Shown here piece after piece: positions 23,786 to 35,555 of a stretch of DNA of 64,000 bases. Source of the DNA: Cryptomeria japonica. Taxonomy: Eukaryota > Streptophyta > Pinopsida > Cupressales > Cupressaceae. The first letter of the stretch is position 1. Each line of letters starts with the position of its first letter. The stretch spans positions 258,959,533 to 259,023,532 of the forward strand of contig NC_081410.1 in the NCBI RefSeq assembly GCF_030272615.1. The letters are read 5' to 3'. Under the pieces are notes generated by a model. That model ran no database searches. It was not told the DNA's origin and was given only the letters and a program-made list of their open reading frames with translations. A program made the position numbers and the translations under genes.

Positions 23786-24985
23786 TGTTGGTATTAACCG
23801 GTGACTGAGAGGGGGGGTGAATCAGTAAAAATAGTTTAAGAACAATAATATTCCAAACTAACCGGTCTGCAACTACCTTTTTCAAATTAACTTATAACAT
23901 TGCATTAATCATGAAAGCAAGAACATTGAAGGAAAGAGTTTTGCATGCATCAAATAAACATCACATAACTCTAGGAATTATACGTGGAAACCCTCGGTTA
24001 GAGGGATAAAACCATGGTGGGGATAACCTACAATCTCTTTTACTGTAGTAAGAAGAGTGCCCGGTTAAGAGCTTACAATCCTTTTCCTTCTAAGAACATC
24101 ACCCTATTAAAGATGTCTGGTATTCTATTAAGAATACCTTAGAATCTATTAGGACTCACCTTGCAAATGGATTTTACACTTCTATCATGGAGTGACCCAA
24201 TTAGGGGATTTTACAAACATAACCGATTAAGGTTCACCCTGTTAAGGGATTTAATATTCTGCAATGATTAGAGAGAAACATACTATTGATCTGATGATGA
24301 TACTTTTCTGTTGAATAGATCTACTTTGTATCTGCTTCAATCTCTTCTTGGTGATGACTTCACTGATTCATAAGGAACCCTTCTGCACTTACCTCATTCT
24401 TCACCTTACTTTGATTTTCAATCTCTACTCACTCACAACTCCCACGATGAAAAAAATCAAGTTAAAAAAAAAGTATACAACTTCAATCTTGGTACAAACT
24501 TTCCCTCCAGAATTCAAAATCAAAAATCATTCTGTGTGCCAATCCATTTGTTCCAAAAATCTCATTGATTATATCGGTGAGACATCCAATTCATGCCAAA
24601 AATCTCGTTGGTTCTCTAGCAAGCACTCCGGCTTCAACTAGCTCTTTCTAAATTTGTTAGATCCACATGTTAGCAAGCCAAATATGTTGAAGACTATGCA
24701 TGCTTATCCTTTTCACTTTGCATGCTTATCAATCACCATTATGATCTGCTGCCAGTTGCTTCCTCTATATCGGTGAACCTGCTTCACTCATCTCAACTAC
24801 CGGTTGCTTTCTATAAACCAGTCTCTACTCACCGATGGAAGTATTTAGTCCCTTGTTCCTTACCAATCCACTATAACCCTTTTTTGATAAGTTGTGAGGA
24901 CATTAGAGTTGATATTTGCCATCAATGACAACCTCTAAGAACCTCAAACTCCATCATGATCACCATGATCACCATGATGCCAACA
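23786..24985 (-). repeat. Element A, 5' LTR (right copy)
   Basis: This 1200-bp copy pairs with 2476-3672. It starts TGTTGGTATTAACCGG and ends GATGCCAACA. Near the right end CATGATCACCATGATCACC is a short local duplication absent from the left copy. Differences from the left copy are mostly transitions. Confidence 0.9.
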
Positions 24986-25558
24986 ACAACACCTAAGGAT
25001 GCCAGTGATATAATTACAACATCATGAACAAGAACACAACAAATATGATAAATACACAAATGGAACAAAAGATCAGTCATATAACCTTTTGAGAGTCATT
25101 AGAAAAACTAAACATCATAGTTGCAAACTTGAGACAGTGATATATAAGCCAAGAGAGAATAGCTCTTATTAAAATACATGCACAATAGTTCTTAGAGGAA
25201 AAGAACAGAGATGAAGACAGTCATGAGAACAGAGGATTTTAGATGGAAAGAGATACATTATTAATAAAGTCACAATGAATAGAATTTAGATTCACAGTAC
25301 TAATATACATCCAGAAATATTCTATCATGTCAAGAATCAAAGGCTTTCTCAATGATCACATATAGAGGATGGGAACACTTCAAAAAGCATATATCAATTT
25401 CTATTTTATAATCTTTGACATCATGAAGCCATAGCACACATACAGAGGTCATATGATTACATGCAACTTCCAAAAAAGAAAGAACAATGAAAAAAAAACA
25501 TAAAGACCATTAACAATGAATAAGATGACAATATAACATTGTTGTGGTAGTCATGAAG
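24986..25558. other. Non-coding AT-rich flank, right of element A
   Basis: I see no gene. The base texture matches 1-2475, which supports continuity across element A. Words such as ACAGTCATGAGAACAG recur here. Confidence 0.5.
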
Positions 25559-25573
25559 TAACTTACAGTTGAG

Positions 25574-26220
25574 GTGGTTTCTAAGAAAATTTGCAGGGCT
25601 ATTAGGGAGAATATTAATCTTTTAAGAGGAACTTTAAGCAAAATCCCTAGGGTCCCTTACAAGAATGTTTATCTTTCAGTGTCCAAGGAGTGGCAGTTAA
25701 AATTTGACTTACCTAAACCTATGGGTCAAATCATGAAGACTAGAGAGGGTCTAGTTTAGCAGTTTCCTCCTAGAGGATGGGTGAAGATTAACTTTGATGG
25801 GGCGGCTAAGGGTAACCTAGGGTTGGCTGGGTTTGGGAGAGTGATTAGAGATGAGAATGGCAAATGTCTTGCGTCATTGGCACTCCCATGGGTAGCCAAA
25901 CCAACCACCTAGAGGAAGCTATGGGCACCTACCAAATGCTGGAAATTGTTAGGCATCTTAATTGTAGAATGGTATGGATTGAAGGTGATTCTAACAACAT
26001 TATAAAATGTCCTCAAGGGGAGAATAAATCCTCGTGGACTATTGAAAATAGTATAAAGTCCTCAATTGAGATAATTCAATCCTTTGAAAGATGCTTCATT
26101 TCTCATGTCTATAAGGCAATCAATATCGTGGTTGATTGTACTACTAATTTTGGGGTGAAATCTAAATCAAAATGCACTTGGTATGGGGAGGACACCTTGG
26201 TGGGAGATGTTAAATTATAA
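25574..26220 (+). pseudogene. LINE RT tail and RNase H domain
   Basis: The first 60 codons look like the region between RT and RNase H. A stop at 25,757 is followed by WVKINFDGAAKGN, LAGFGRVIRDENGKCLASLA and, after a frameshift near 25,895, GSQTNHLEEAMGTYQMLEIV, MVWIEGDSNNIIKC and CFISHVYKAINIVVDCTTN. The first D (NFDG), E (LEEA) and second D (EGDS) of RNase H are visible. Such RVT_3 domains end the ORF2 of many plant L1 elements. The copy is non-functional. Confidence 0.85.
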
Positions 26221-26463
26221 GATTGAACACATGGTAATATTATCAATTTGCCCACTTCTTTTAATGATGCAAATCATTGATTATATGATCATTATTATGA
26301 ATGAAAATTCTCAAAAAGCCTTAGATAAAATGTCATCATATTGATTTTACATGCTTTCTGGGTTATTCCTGGCTTTATCGGGTTGGTTGTCTCTTTGGAG
26401 GCTGGTTTGGATTTCTATCTTTTTTTGGTGTATCTTTCTCTGTTCTGCAAGATGTGTGGGAAT

Positions 26464-28106
26464 AGATGAAGAGTAGAGCCTGTGAATTATGAGGAGTGGA
26501 AAAATAATGCTACCATTTGGTATTGGCTGCAGCAAGGTGGGGTTACGCCTTTCCCAGAGAGGCTTCATGGAAATGACTAGAGAGTGACAAATATTTTTGT
26601 GAAGAAATGCAAGAATGGTAAGATCAATCTTTTTGGTAAGGTGTTTGTGGTGGATGTGAGCCTCGTTGCAAAGGTTACTGACCTTTCTATGGAAGGAGTT
26701 AAATTTTATAGGGATAGGAAGGTTTCTGATGGTGTTGTTAAGAAATTCCCTATGATGGTGAAGGAGAAGCTAGATTTGGTTAATGTTAACAAGTCCAACT
26801 TTGAGCCAAAGCAAATTAAGCCCATTTGGAGGGAACTTCTAAAAGCCATCATGGAGTTCATCACTCTAGACAATGGGTTTACGAAGATTTATGGATACCA
26901 CTTCGTTCTGCTAAACCACTTTAGGCATGAGGTGAATATTTATTTCCCCTTTTACTTGATATGTTCTCTGAATGCTGATATTAATGAGCATAGAGAGAAC
27001 CCCCAAATTAATCTAGTTATGCATCAAGGGTTAATTTTTCTATATCTATGAGTATTGTAAGGCCAGGGCCTCTGAGAACCCTAATAAGGCTCCTTCGGTC
27101 TTTGCTTTTGATGGGGAGGTCAGTGAAGCTCTGAGAAAGGGGGATGGGACACTAAGGATGATGACAAAGAGGCCACCCCCCCCCCCCTCCCAACAAACCT
27201 AAAAGGGAGAAAAAGCATTTGTCTACTAGGACTAGCAAGGGAAAGGGTTCTCCTTCGATGAGGGGAGATAAGCCTGCGAAGAAAACTAAGGGGAAAGGTA
27301 AACACTCTGCATTTTTTATTTCCGAAAGCTCCATGGAGCATGATGATCCTATATCCCCTTTTGACTCTATGGAATCTCTTTCTCCTCATGATAAGGAGAG
27401 GAAATCTAAAGAGTCTGTGGATTTGAGTTTTTAGGAATTTCAGCCCAAGTAAGAGATGGCTATTGGAGTTTTGGAGACTGCCAAAAATAGCTTTTTTTAT
27501 CTCTTCCGACTTTTTAGATGGGATTTTCACAAGATTAAAAGCCTCAACCTAAAACGGAGAGCCCTTTCCTCAAAATTTGAAGATTTACAGGTTAAGGGGG
27601 ATTTGGGAGAGAAGTTGAAAGGTACTGTTGAGCCGATGCAATCTGGTGGTGTGAAGGAGAAACATCAAGGGACCTTTGTTTGTGCCCTTTGAAATGAAAA
27701 TGAGAAGAAAATGATGGCAAATTGTTTAGCCAAGAATGTGGAGGCTATTGAGAAACTGAAAGATAGGTATGATAACAAGTTTAGGGAAGCAGAACAAAGA
27801 ATTCACAAATGTGAAACTACCCTGCGGAAAATTATGGAAGACAATCATAAAATTGTTAAGTCTATGACGGATAACATGAGAACTCTGGAGGCTAAGATAA
27901 AAAATTTTGACAGGGTTTTTTTTGACTTGGACTATGATAAGGACGTGGTTATTGAGGATACTTTAGGTCTGAGAAAGAGAACTAGGGCTAGTACAAAAAA
28001 GAGGCCTGCTAATCTACCCCTAGATATCCTGGATTTGAAGGATACGACCCAAAAGATGGATCGGCTCAAAGATGTAGTTGATGAAACTTTAAAGAACTTG
28101 GGTTAG
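26464..28106 (+). pseudogene. LINE-linked second coding segment, unknown function
   Basis: Beyond the RNase H stop, one frame reads EEWKNNATIWYWLQQGGVTP, then FPERLHGND, a stop, and a 155-codon block (26584-27051) with SLVAKVTDLSMEGVKFYRD, FWRELL-like IWRELLKAIMEFITL and YGYHFVLLNHFRHEVNIYFP. After a frame change follow a basic Lys/Ser-rich linker (27219-27434) and a coiled-coil-like end (27711-28106) with nuclear-signal-like KKRP. I do not recognise a named family. The conserved feel, the placement before the 3' trailer and a frame broken by few lesions suggest it belongs to the LINE rather than to a captured gene. Confidence 0.55.
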
Positions 28107-28320
28107 TGTTGTCCCTTATACTGGTATTTTTTGGTCTCTCTGTTGGCTTTTTGCTATTGTTGGGCAGTATGTTTCTATGTTTGTCTCATTTTCCTATCAA
28201 ACCTATTGTCTTTTTGGTCTTCTCTATTTTGAGGGGCTTAGATGATATATCATATGTAACTTCTATGTAAAGGGTTTTGGGTCCCTTCAAAGCCTGTTTT
28301 TGCCTTAATAAAAAATAGTG

Positions 28321-31000
28321 ATAATTGAAAATATAATAGATAGAGTCAAGAGCAAACATTTTATAGTGATTTATATCAATCAAACATAATAAAGATATAC
28401 TCCTATAGCAGCAGTCATCAAGTAAAAAAGAAGGGTTTTGATTAGCCATATTCATAGTAAATCCATTGTCAAATACAATCATAGAGGGTTGATTGAGGAG
28501 AAATCAATGAGAAATCTAAAAGCCCAGTCTATAGCACAAGACACAGGTAAGGCTTGAAGAGTAGAGTAAGACAATACATATTCACAAGCACCCTTGTCCA
28601 AAGCTTCAAAAGCAACATATAGGGTAGAAGCACCAATGATTATATAGCATGAATCTAATGGAGGAATACCTCAAAGATTAAGGGTATCATGTTAGCAGCC
28701 ACATTACATAATTTCAATTAAAAAACAATCATATGAGCATTATATCAAATTAGAGAGAAAGACAATGAGTATATATAGGGAAGACGGTCTACAACACCAA
28801 AGAACCATTCGCAAGTCAAAAATGACAACCTCAAAGACATATTGGACAATGAATATACAGTCTTAAAGCCCTAAAAATGCAGTCATAAGTCTCCAATCTG
28901 GGTTAAAGGGAAGTATCCACCATTGTTTCAAATGAAGAAAAATATTCACAGTTCAAAGGAATAATAGTAAGATGCTCAAAAGCCAAACATCAAAGGTTGT
29001 AGTCACATAAAATATATGAAAGTTTGTCTCATTTCAGTGAATTTATCACATACTAAAGTAGGTCAATGATTCTTTAAAAGATAGGATAAGGAACAAAGAG
29101 TTATACTATTATATCATTGCCTTATAAAGGATTTAACATTTGTATGAATGACAAATGAAGACCACTGGTGGTAAGTCTGGTATAAGCTGTCAAAACTAAA
29201 TATATAAAAATCTCCTTGACAGTGGCAATCTCAATAAAAGGATAGTTACAACCCCAATGGGTATGATTACAACATCATGATAGTGAAGAACCTGTCACAT
29301 TCAAATACGAATAATATTACAATCTTTAGGGCATATACAAGGACTATTTTAGAACCAAGTTTCAAGATAAAATATGAGGTATATGATAGTCAAAATCACC
29401 AAGGACAGTGGGGAAGACTCTGCTCAAGTCCTTACCACCATTATGATGACAACCCTTATAGCATCAAAACATGTTCCTAAGTGCCATGAACATTTCATAG
29501 TTATGAGAAATAAAAGCATGAACAATCCTTCAAGAAGAGATTAGAAAGAATAGTTATAGTGTTTGAGGAAAATATAATCGCTAAAGAGTAAAATAAGAAT
29601 AGTGTTTGGCCTTCTTCATACCAAAAAATCACATCCAATATCACTTCTTAGATACATAATAGAACAGTGAAAGATATTTATTATCAACACCATAATAGCA
29701 ATCATAAAGCATGCCAGTTGATACATGAGCATTGTATGATGATAGAGTGAAAAGGTCAAAATTCAAAGATCACTATTGCAAACAGCCCCAAGTGTATCTC
29801 AAAAGAATTATGCACATAAGAGAATTTACACAGTCATCCACCCATGAAAAGTGAAGATGAGTAGATATCATTTTCAAGCAGCCATTATAGCAATGTTCAG
29901 TTACGGTAGTTTTTATTTACTATCAAAGAAGAGAAGGAATCTATATCTTCCAATATGTCATAATAGTCACTAATAACAATGTGCAAAATAGAGCCTTCAT
30001 GCAACATATCAGTCTAAATGGCTAATGGAGCCAAGATGACTTGAAATTAAGCTTGTAGTAATGAGGTAATACAGGCCAAAGGGTTAGCAAAGAAATACAA
30101 GATTTTCATGAAATACAAAGACAATGATTTCAAATGACCCCTGCCAAGATCAACATGAACAGGGAGATTGAGTCACACATGCCAAAATAGGGTGGATGCA
30201 CATGCAAGGATGGTGAGTATTTTTCTTTGCAATACACTATTCAAAGCATAAGGAGGTCAATGACACAAGGTTGGTTCAAAAGCAAACTTGAATGCACTTA
30301 TGCAAAAATACAGTTATAGTAGAAAATTTTGGACATGTAGTCACAAAAGTTGTAGCCTTCTTTGATACATAAATACAAGGAATATGGGATATTCAAAACC
30401 ATGAATATTTATAGCCATAGAAGATAGATTCAATTTCAAGAAAATAGGTCAAGTCAAAAGTGACTAGGGTTTGAGAAAGGCCTTTGGAGGCACTATCAAA
30501 GCGACATTTTCAGATTTCACTGTCACAATGGATTTCAAAAGCTCAGTAAAATGAAAAAAAATCATTCAAGAAAATGTATGTATAGATTTGTATGAAAACC
30601 CTAAGTACATCCACAGAAAAATAAGATCTATGTACCTTTTTTCCAAAAAATAAGTTTGCATGAGAGAAAGAATAAAGCCAAACATACCATGCAACCAACT
30701 AAGAAGCCCAGTTCAAACACATGTAGAGAAGAGCCTTCAAAAACTTAGCTCTAGTTCAAACCCTAGCTCCAACATAACATGCATGACGATAGAGCAGACT
30801 TCTTCGAGAAGTTAAAAGAAAGAATGAAATATTTTAGGTTTCAAAAAGTTTTTTGTCTTCATGCCCTAGTTCGAAGTATAGGGGCTTTTGATTTATTGTA
30901 AAAAATAAATCATCTTCCTTTTATTAGGATCAAGGGCATGACTTTTTAAGTCATTGAATTCCATGTTATGTATGCAACCCTTATGCAAAAAGGGTGTGAA
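28321..31000. other. Non-coding AT-rich DNA
   Basis: I find no ORF with recognisable content. Short words around AGTCAT, ATAGTTA and GTAGTCACA recur, as in 1-2475. This may be the remainder of the same decayed repeat, interrupted by element A and the LINE. Confidence 0.5.
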
Positions 31001-32149
31001 CAAAGCAAAATGTAAAATGCTTTTATTTTTTATTTTAACATATCTTTATTAGTACAACTATATTAATTGTTTTAATAAAGATATATTAAAATTAATTCTA
31101 TAAATAATTTAATATAATATTATTAAGAAAATATTTATTAATTATTTTAATAAAATTATATTAAATTATTAATAAAAGGTAAAATAGAGCACCCATGCAG
31201 AATATAGCTCTTCATGCATATTTCAGAAGGAGGGTGCTTTTTTGAGGCTATTTTTGACTGCTCATGCATCAATTAGAGTTACACTTGCATATCCCTTGGA
31301 TCGGGGAGCTATTTTTATCAATAAGCACTAAAATTGGAGGATTTTTTCATGCTTTTTCAGGCAAATCGACCATGTGATATTTCATGCAGATTTTTGAAGA
31401 GCAAGGCCAAATATAGAGCTATTATATATTTAGCACTTTCTCTTCTCAAGACTTTTCTATGAAGTCTTTCTTCTCTTCTATTCTTTCTAGTTATTTCTCT
31501 CTTTAGCATGATTGTGGACTAATTTTGGTCTCTTTCATGCTCAAGGACAACATTGTAGCTCACTTTTATGAGATTGTAACAAAAAAAGCTCCTTTATTTT
31601 TCAATAAAATAGCAACATTTTCCTTTTCAATACTTCTTTTATTGTGTTATTGAGTGAATGATTCGATGAGTTTTTGTGATTTATCTTCAAATCCTTTGAT
31701 TTGTCTCATTCAATTAGAATTCGATGTAAGAAGATATATGCTAGGTGTAGGTCCTGGATTGTGTTAACTGATTTTAATAGTTTGCAGTTGTGAAAACATA
31801 TTGTTTTCCTCCAAGAAAGCATTGAACTCAACCCTTTTGAGGAAATACTTATGCATCTCATGTTTAGTTGAATTGTGAGAGTTTCATGGCTATTTGTTGA
31901 AGGTTTTGTGAGAAAAAGTAGGTTGCAGATTTCAAATAAAATATTTGGTGTATCACCTCATAGGATAGGTTTAATTTCAATATTTCTTCTATCCTTTTAC
32001 TTAGTAGAAATTAGTTTGCAAGAGATTCATCATAAAGGAAGCTGGCCTATAATCTGGAGGTCTACTTTCAACATAGGCAACCCACAAGCCTGAAAGTATT
32101 TCCATGTTTCACAAGATTGCTAGGTTTTACACTTAGCTTCATGGGTGCA
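31001..32149 (+). other. AT-rich segment with promoter-like patch, possible LTR remnant
   Basis: An extremely AT-rich stretch (31,025-31,180) with an inverted repeat is followed by a TATA box and a pyrimidine patch near 31,420-31,500 and then CAATAAAATAG near 31,603. This order of TATA, C/T-rich leader and AATAAA fits the U3-R-U5 layout of a plus-strand LTR, but I cannot find a paired copy or clear TG...CA ends. No coding function is seen. Confidence 0.4.
31419..31500 (+). promoter_or_regulatory. TATA box with pyrimidine-rich start region
   Basis: GAGCTATTATATATTTAGC is followed by about 60 bp of C/T-rich sequence (CTTTCTCTTCTC and similar). Plant core promoters, including LTR promoters, often combine a TATA box with such a Y patch. 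No gene of its own follows, so it would drive only a retroelement transcript. Confidence 0.4.
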
Positions 32150-32407
32150 ATAATTCATGATAACACAAACTCCATTAGAAAATGGAATAGAAGGCAACCC
32201 TGAAACCATGTCCTATTGACTCAATTATTGCAAGTAACGATAGTTCAAGTGGCCAAGTTGTTGATGCCATAAACAACTCACCTCATTTACATGTGTGAGG
32301 AAGACTATTAAAGGAAATTTAGAAACAAAATGAGAAGACTGATATAGTCTTGACTGATGATCTTCTTTTCCCATAAAAAATAATACACCCATTATGCATT
32401 TCATTGA

Positions 32408-33651
32408 TTACCACTCAATTTGGTGTGAAATTAACTCACTTGCTAGAATTAGTGTGAGTGATCTAATTAAAAATAGGCGATTATTTGATAAAGATGGAAC
32501 ACAAAGGAAATCCTCAAATGTTCCTTCACCCACATCAACATGCCCTCTCCCATGCACTTCAACATGAGTGTCATCACCCATTAATATGTTAGGCACAATT
32601 TATTTCTCTAAAGAGGTGAAACCATCTTCTGAAGAATCCATGTGGTGTGATGCACCTAAGTCAATGATCCAAGAATTTGGTTGTGAAGTGACAATAACTA
32701 GGGTCTTACCATTTCCTTTCCCCTTACTCATATTTGTATCCTTAGAAGATCTTTTTGATGAACTTTGTTTGATCAAATAAGGCATATTATTCTTTTCTAG
32801 AAGATGTGCAAGGTGATCAATTTGTTTCTTTAAACACTTATGTTCATTTTGACTAGGCCTCTTAGAGGGAGAGCACTTGACCTTCTCCTTCTTAGTTTGT
32901 TCACCTTTTGATAAAGAGGTTTGATTATATGCTTTTAAAGAAGCAAATTTATGATCTTTCTTCTTCTCTCCTTGGTTATTTTGTTTCTTATCTTGTTTAC
33001 TAAACCATTTATGTTCCTTTGTGCCTTGATTTATAGCTAAGGCATGTGACATAGAGGGTTTTATTGTACCCATTTGAAACAAATTGTCTTTCTCCCTAGT
33101 GAACTATGTAATAAATTCATCTAGATAAGGCATTGTGAATGTGGTACCTAGGGAAAATTTGGTAGCATATAATGTAGAAACAAAAAATGAATTGTTAGGA
33201 CCAAGCTTAGAAAGAATACTCAAGATCAATTTATTATCATCCTTCTTGACTCCACACTATTCCAACTATAGTCTTATAGATTTGATTTTTGTGAAGAAGT
33301 TTTGAATAGTGCCAAAATTGGTTGGACTCAACCCTATGAGTTCATTCTCCAACTAATAACCTCTTAACTCATCCTTCTTACCAAAGAGGTTTTCCAAAGT
33401 GGTCAACACTCCATTTGTGTAGTGATAGATTCAATGTGAAAAAGAAGATAAGGGGAGATTGACATACGTTGAGTACCAAAGGCTTCATCACATTTGTTAA
33501 TCCATTTTATCTTTTTTGTAACATCCTAAGATTCAATTTTGAGTCCTATTGTAACATGATGATATGCATGTCTTTTCAGATATATTATCATCTTAGATTT
33601 ACATTCAAAATAATTACATGGTGTTAAAAGAGGAACTACAAATGCATCCAT
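32408..33651 (-). pseudogene. X1 gag and protease
   Basis: Gag begins at ATG 33651 and aligns with X3 gag (63399). The best open part (33082-32600) has a Lys-rich linker, a decayed knuckle CSPSKRPSQNEHKC, then KKQIDHLAHLLEKN and a protease loop WIIDLGASHHMD, where DSG has become DLG. The protease tail continues with MPNILMGDDTHVEVHGRG (32596). The catalytic Asp remains but stops and frame changes separate the parts. Copia gag coats the RNA and the protease matures it. Confidence 0.8.
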
Positions 33652-34458
33652 GATTTAGGAAAATTGAAAGAAAGAAGACACACAACACACACCCCCTTTC
33701 CAAAAGTCTCAAAAAATACCCCTCTACCAAATATTATAGGGTTGACAGTTTATAATTAGTGCATTTACAAAGCCTTTTATCATATTACAATGCTTTCTAG
33801 CGATCAATGGACAAAAATAAAAAGTTTTGATATAAATATCTATGATTCAAAATCTGAATAAATATCCTTATAGTTGTTTAATACTCGTTAATACTTTCCA
33901 ACGCCTATTCATTTTTGAAAAAACAAAGTTCAAAGGTGAAAGATATGGCTTGTCAAAGAGAAAAATATGTAGGTTATTCAACTTGCTATATCTGAGAGAA
34001 AATGATACAAAATTTCAATAGAAACCACGTAGATAGAAAGTGGTCATTTCTATCTTTCTATCAAGTACTTGTTTGCAAAATAATAACACCTAAGGAAAAA
34101 ATTATGTAATTTTAAAAAAACGATGTTGAATCTACTGGCCAAAATGACTCATGCTTGATTCAAACTTAATTTTTGCAAAATTTATTGATTTTATGGAAAA
34201 AAGAGTAGAAACCTGGAAATTTTTTGATGTTGGAAAGCAAACACAAGACTGGTTTTTCCTCCAAATGAGTGGAAGCTAGGATTTTGAAGCCAGAATGAAA
34301 ACAACTCTAGTAAAAAAAATATTAAATTTTTATTTTCACTTTTATTTTTTTGTATCCTTCAAACTCTGATTTTGGTGGAATAAAAGTCACTTCTAACTTT
34401 CTCAAGCCTTCTAGACACTCTGAAAATGCTAAAGAAGGCTCCAATATTATGAAAAAAC
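33652..34458 (-). other. X1 leader, distal part (left of element B)
   Basis: This matches the X2 leader (57464-58240) and the X3 leader (63400-64000). It is non-coding. Its right end, AATATTATGAAAAAAC, continues at 41228 with TTCAATCACC once element B and one AAAAC copy are removed, as the X2 leader shows. Confidence 0.8.
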
Positions 34459-35335
34459 TATTAGATACGTGGTTAGTCCCAAAGACACTGAGAGGGGGGG
34501 GGGTGAACCAGTGTCTACTAGTGGATGAAAGATTTAAACTTATTTGCAACTTTACAACCGGTAAGCAAATGATAATACAATAAAGAGAAAAAAAGTTTGA
34601 GCATCAATGCACACCATAACATAGATATTTTTGGCGAGGAAACCCGATAAGGGAAAAACCTCAGTGGGATTTGTGACCCACAATATTTACTCACTGGCCA
34701 ATATGAATAAATATTACTTAGTACAATAGGGGCCTGCACATGTAGGAAGGTCAACTGCCTAGAGCTCACTGCTCAACACAAAATGGAGTCCCACTAACTA
34801 CACAATTGGATGGTTAAATACAATAACAATGTACTGCTTCAAATTAGCATCTACAATGCAAGATTAAGTACCTGTTTAAGCTCTGTTTGATACCTCTGCC
34901 AAAACCTTGCTTCGCTCTTCTCTACTCTTATTCGCTCTTAAGATAAATACATCAAAATGCATATACAAATATTCGCTAATATAACCTATCACATATTACC
35001 ACTTCCTTACATTACATATCATATTCCCATTATCTATTCAAATTACCTACAAGATCTCATACAAATATGAGTCTTTACAATACATCATGTTGGCCATACA
35101 AATATAATATTACAGTACAATACATTTTGCATAAACAATATTATTTCCAAGTCGGCTTGGACTGTCGGTATAATCTATTGCCGGTGTAACTAGATGTCAG
35201 TGTGAACAAACCTTGTAGTGACTGCTGGTGTCAGTAGGTGAAGTCTGTTTCTAGTAGAACCTGTGAACCCAGTTACTAGTTGGTTGCCATCAATCACAAC
35301 ATCAACCATTCTCATCTGAGTGTATAATGCCAACA
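34459..35335 (-). repeat. Element B, 3' LTR (left copy)
   Basis: This 877-bp copy starts TATTAGATACGTGG (the expected TG decayed to TA) and ends ATGCCAACA. It carries the CTGAGAG, G-run and GTGAACCA patch at about 34,488-34,510 and a second shared patch, GAGGAAACCCG...GGGAAAAACCTCAGTGGG, near 34,635-34,672. Confidence 0.9.
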
Positions 35336-35350
35336 ATCTCCCCCTTCGAC
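35336..35350 (-). other. Element B polypurine tract
   Basis: On the minus strand GTCGAAGGGGGAGAT abuts the LTR start TGTTGGC. It is almost identical to the tract of element A. Confidence 0.8.
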
Positions 35351-35555
35351 ATTGATGGCAACACTCATGAGAAAAATCAAAACTGATATCCAAAATTTGA
35401 AGTCCAATAAGTGAGAGTGTTCCCCCTAAGCAAATGATCTCCTTCTGTATTTTTTTCTCATTACACCACTCCCCCTTTGACATCAATGACAAAGGATGTC
35501 AAAAGTATCAAAAATTCAAAATTTACCTAGAAACTTGTAGCCGATTATGTATGAT

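Larger units (their letters stand above)
2476..24985 (-). mobile_element. Element A: non-autonomous copia-like LTR retrotransposon, split by element E
   Basis: Seen: two direct repeats of about 1.2 kb (2476-3672 and 23786-24985) bound the unit. They start TGTT and end CCAACA on the plus strand. The flanking 5-mers are GCAAC on the left and ACAAC on the right, a 4/5 match fitting a decayed target duplication. On the minus strand the order is LTR, a TGGTATCAGA primer site, ORF1 (coiled coil plus zinc knuckles), ORF2, an AAAGGGGGAGAT tract and LTR. Without the 14.4-kb insert E the element is about 8.1 kb. Known: this primer site and the GGGGGAGATTGTTGG junction are typical of plant copia elements. 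Inferred: the element is non-autonomous, since no protease, integrase, RT or RNase H is visible. Element B is its relative. Confidence 0.85.
25559..28320 (+). mobile_element. 5'-truncated LINE (non-LTR retrotransposon) with an extra 3' coding segment
   Basis: The unit begins abruptly inside the RT C-terminal region, continues through an RVT_3-type RNase H (about 25,760-26,200), a second coding region (about 26,464-28,106) and a T-rich 3' trailer ending TGCCTTAATAAAAAATAG near 28,320. Truncation at the 5' end and an A-rich 3' terminus fit target-primed insertion of a plant L1-type LINE. I could not find a convincing target duplication, so both ends are approximate. Confidence 0.7.

Noticed and set aside
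27152-27530. Minus-strand ORFs of 60 and 136 codons
   Set aside because: They are antisense to the basic linker of the LINE-linked coding segment, including a C run. No homology is recognisable.
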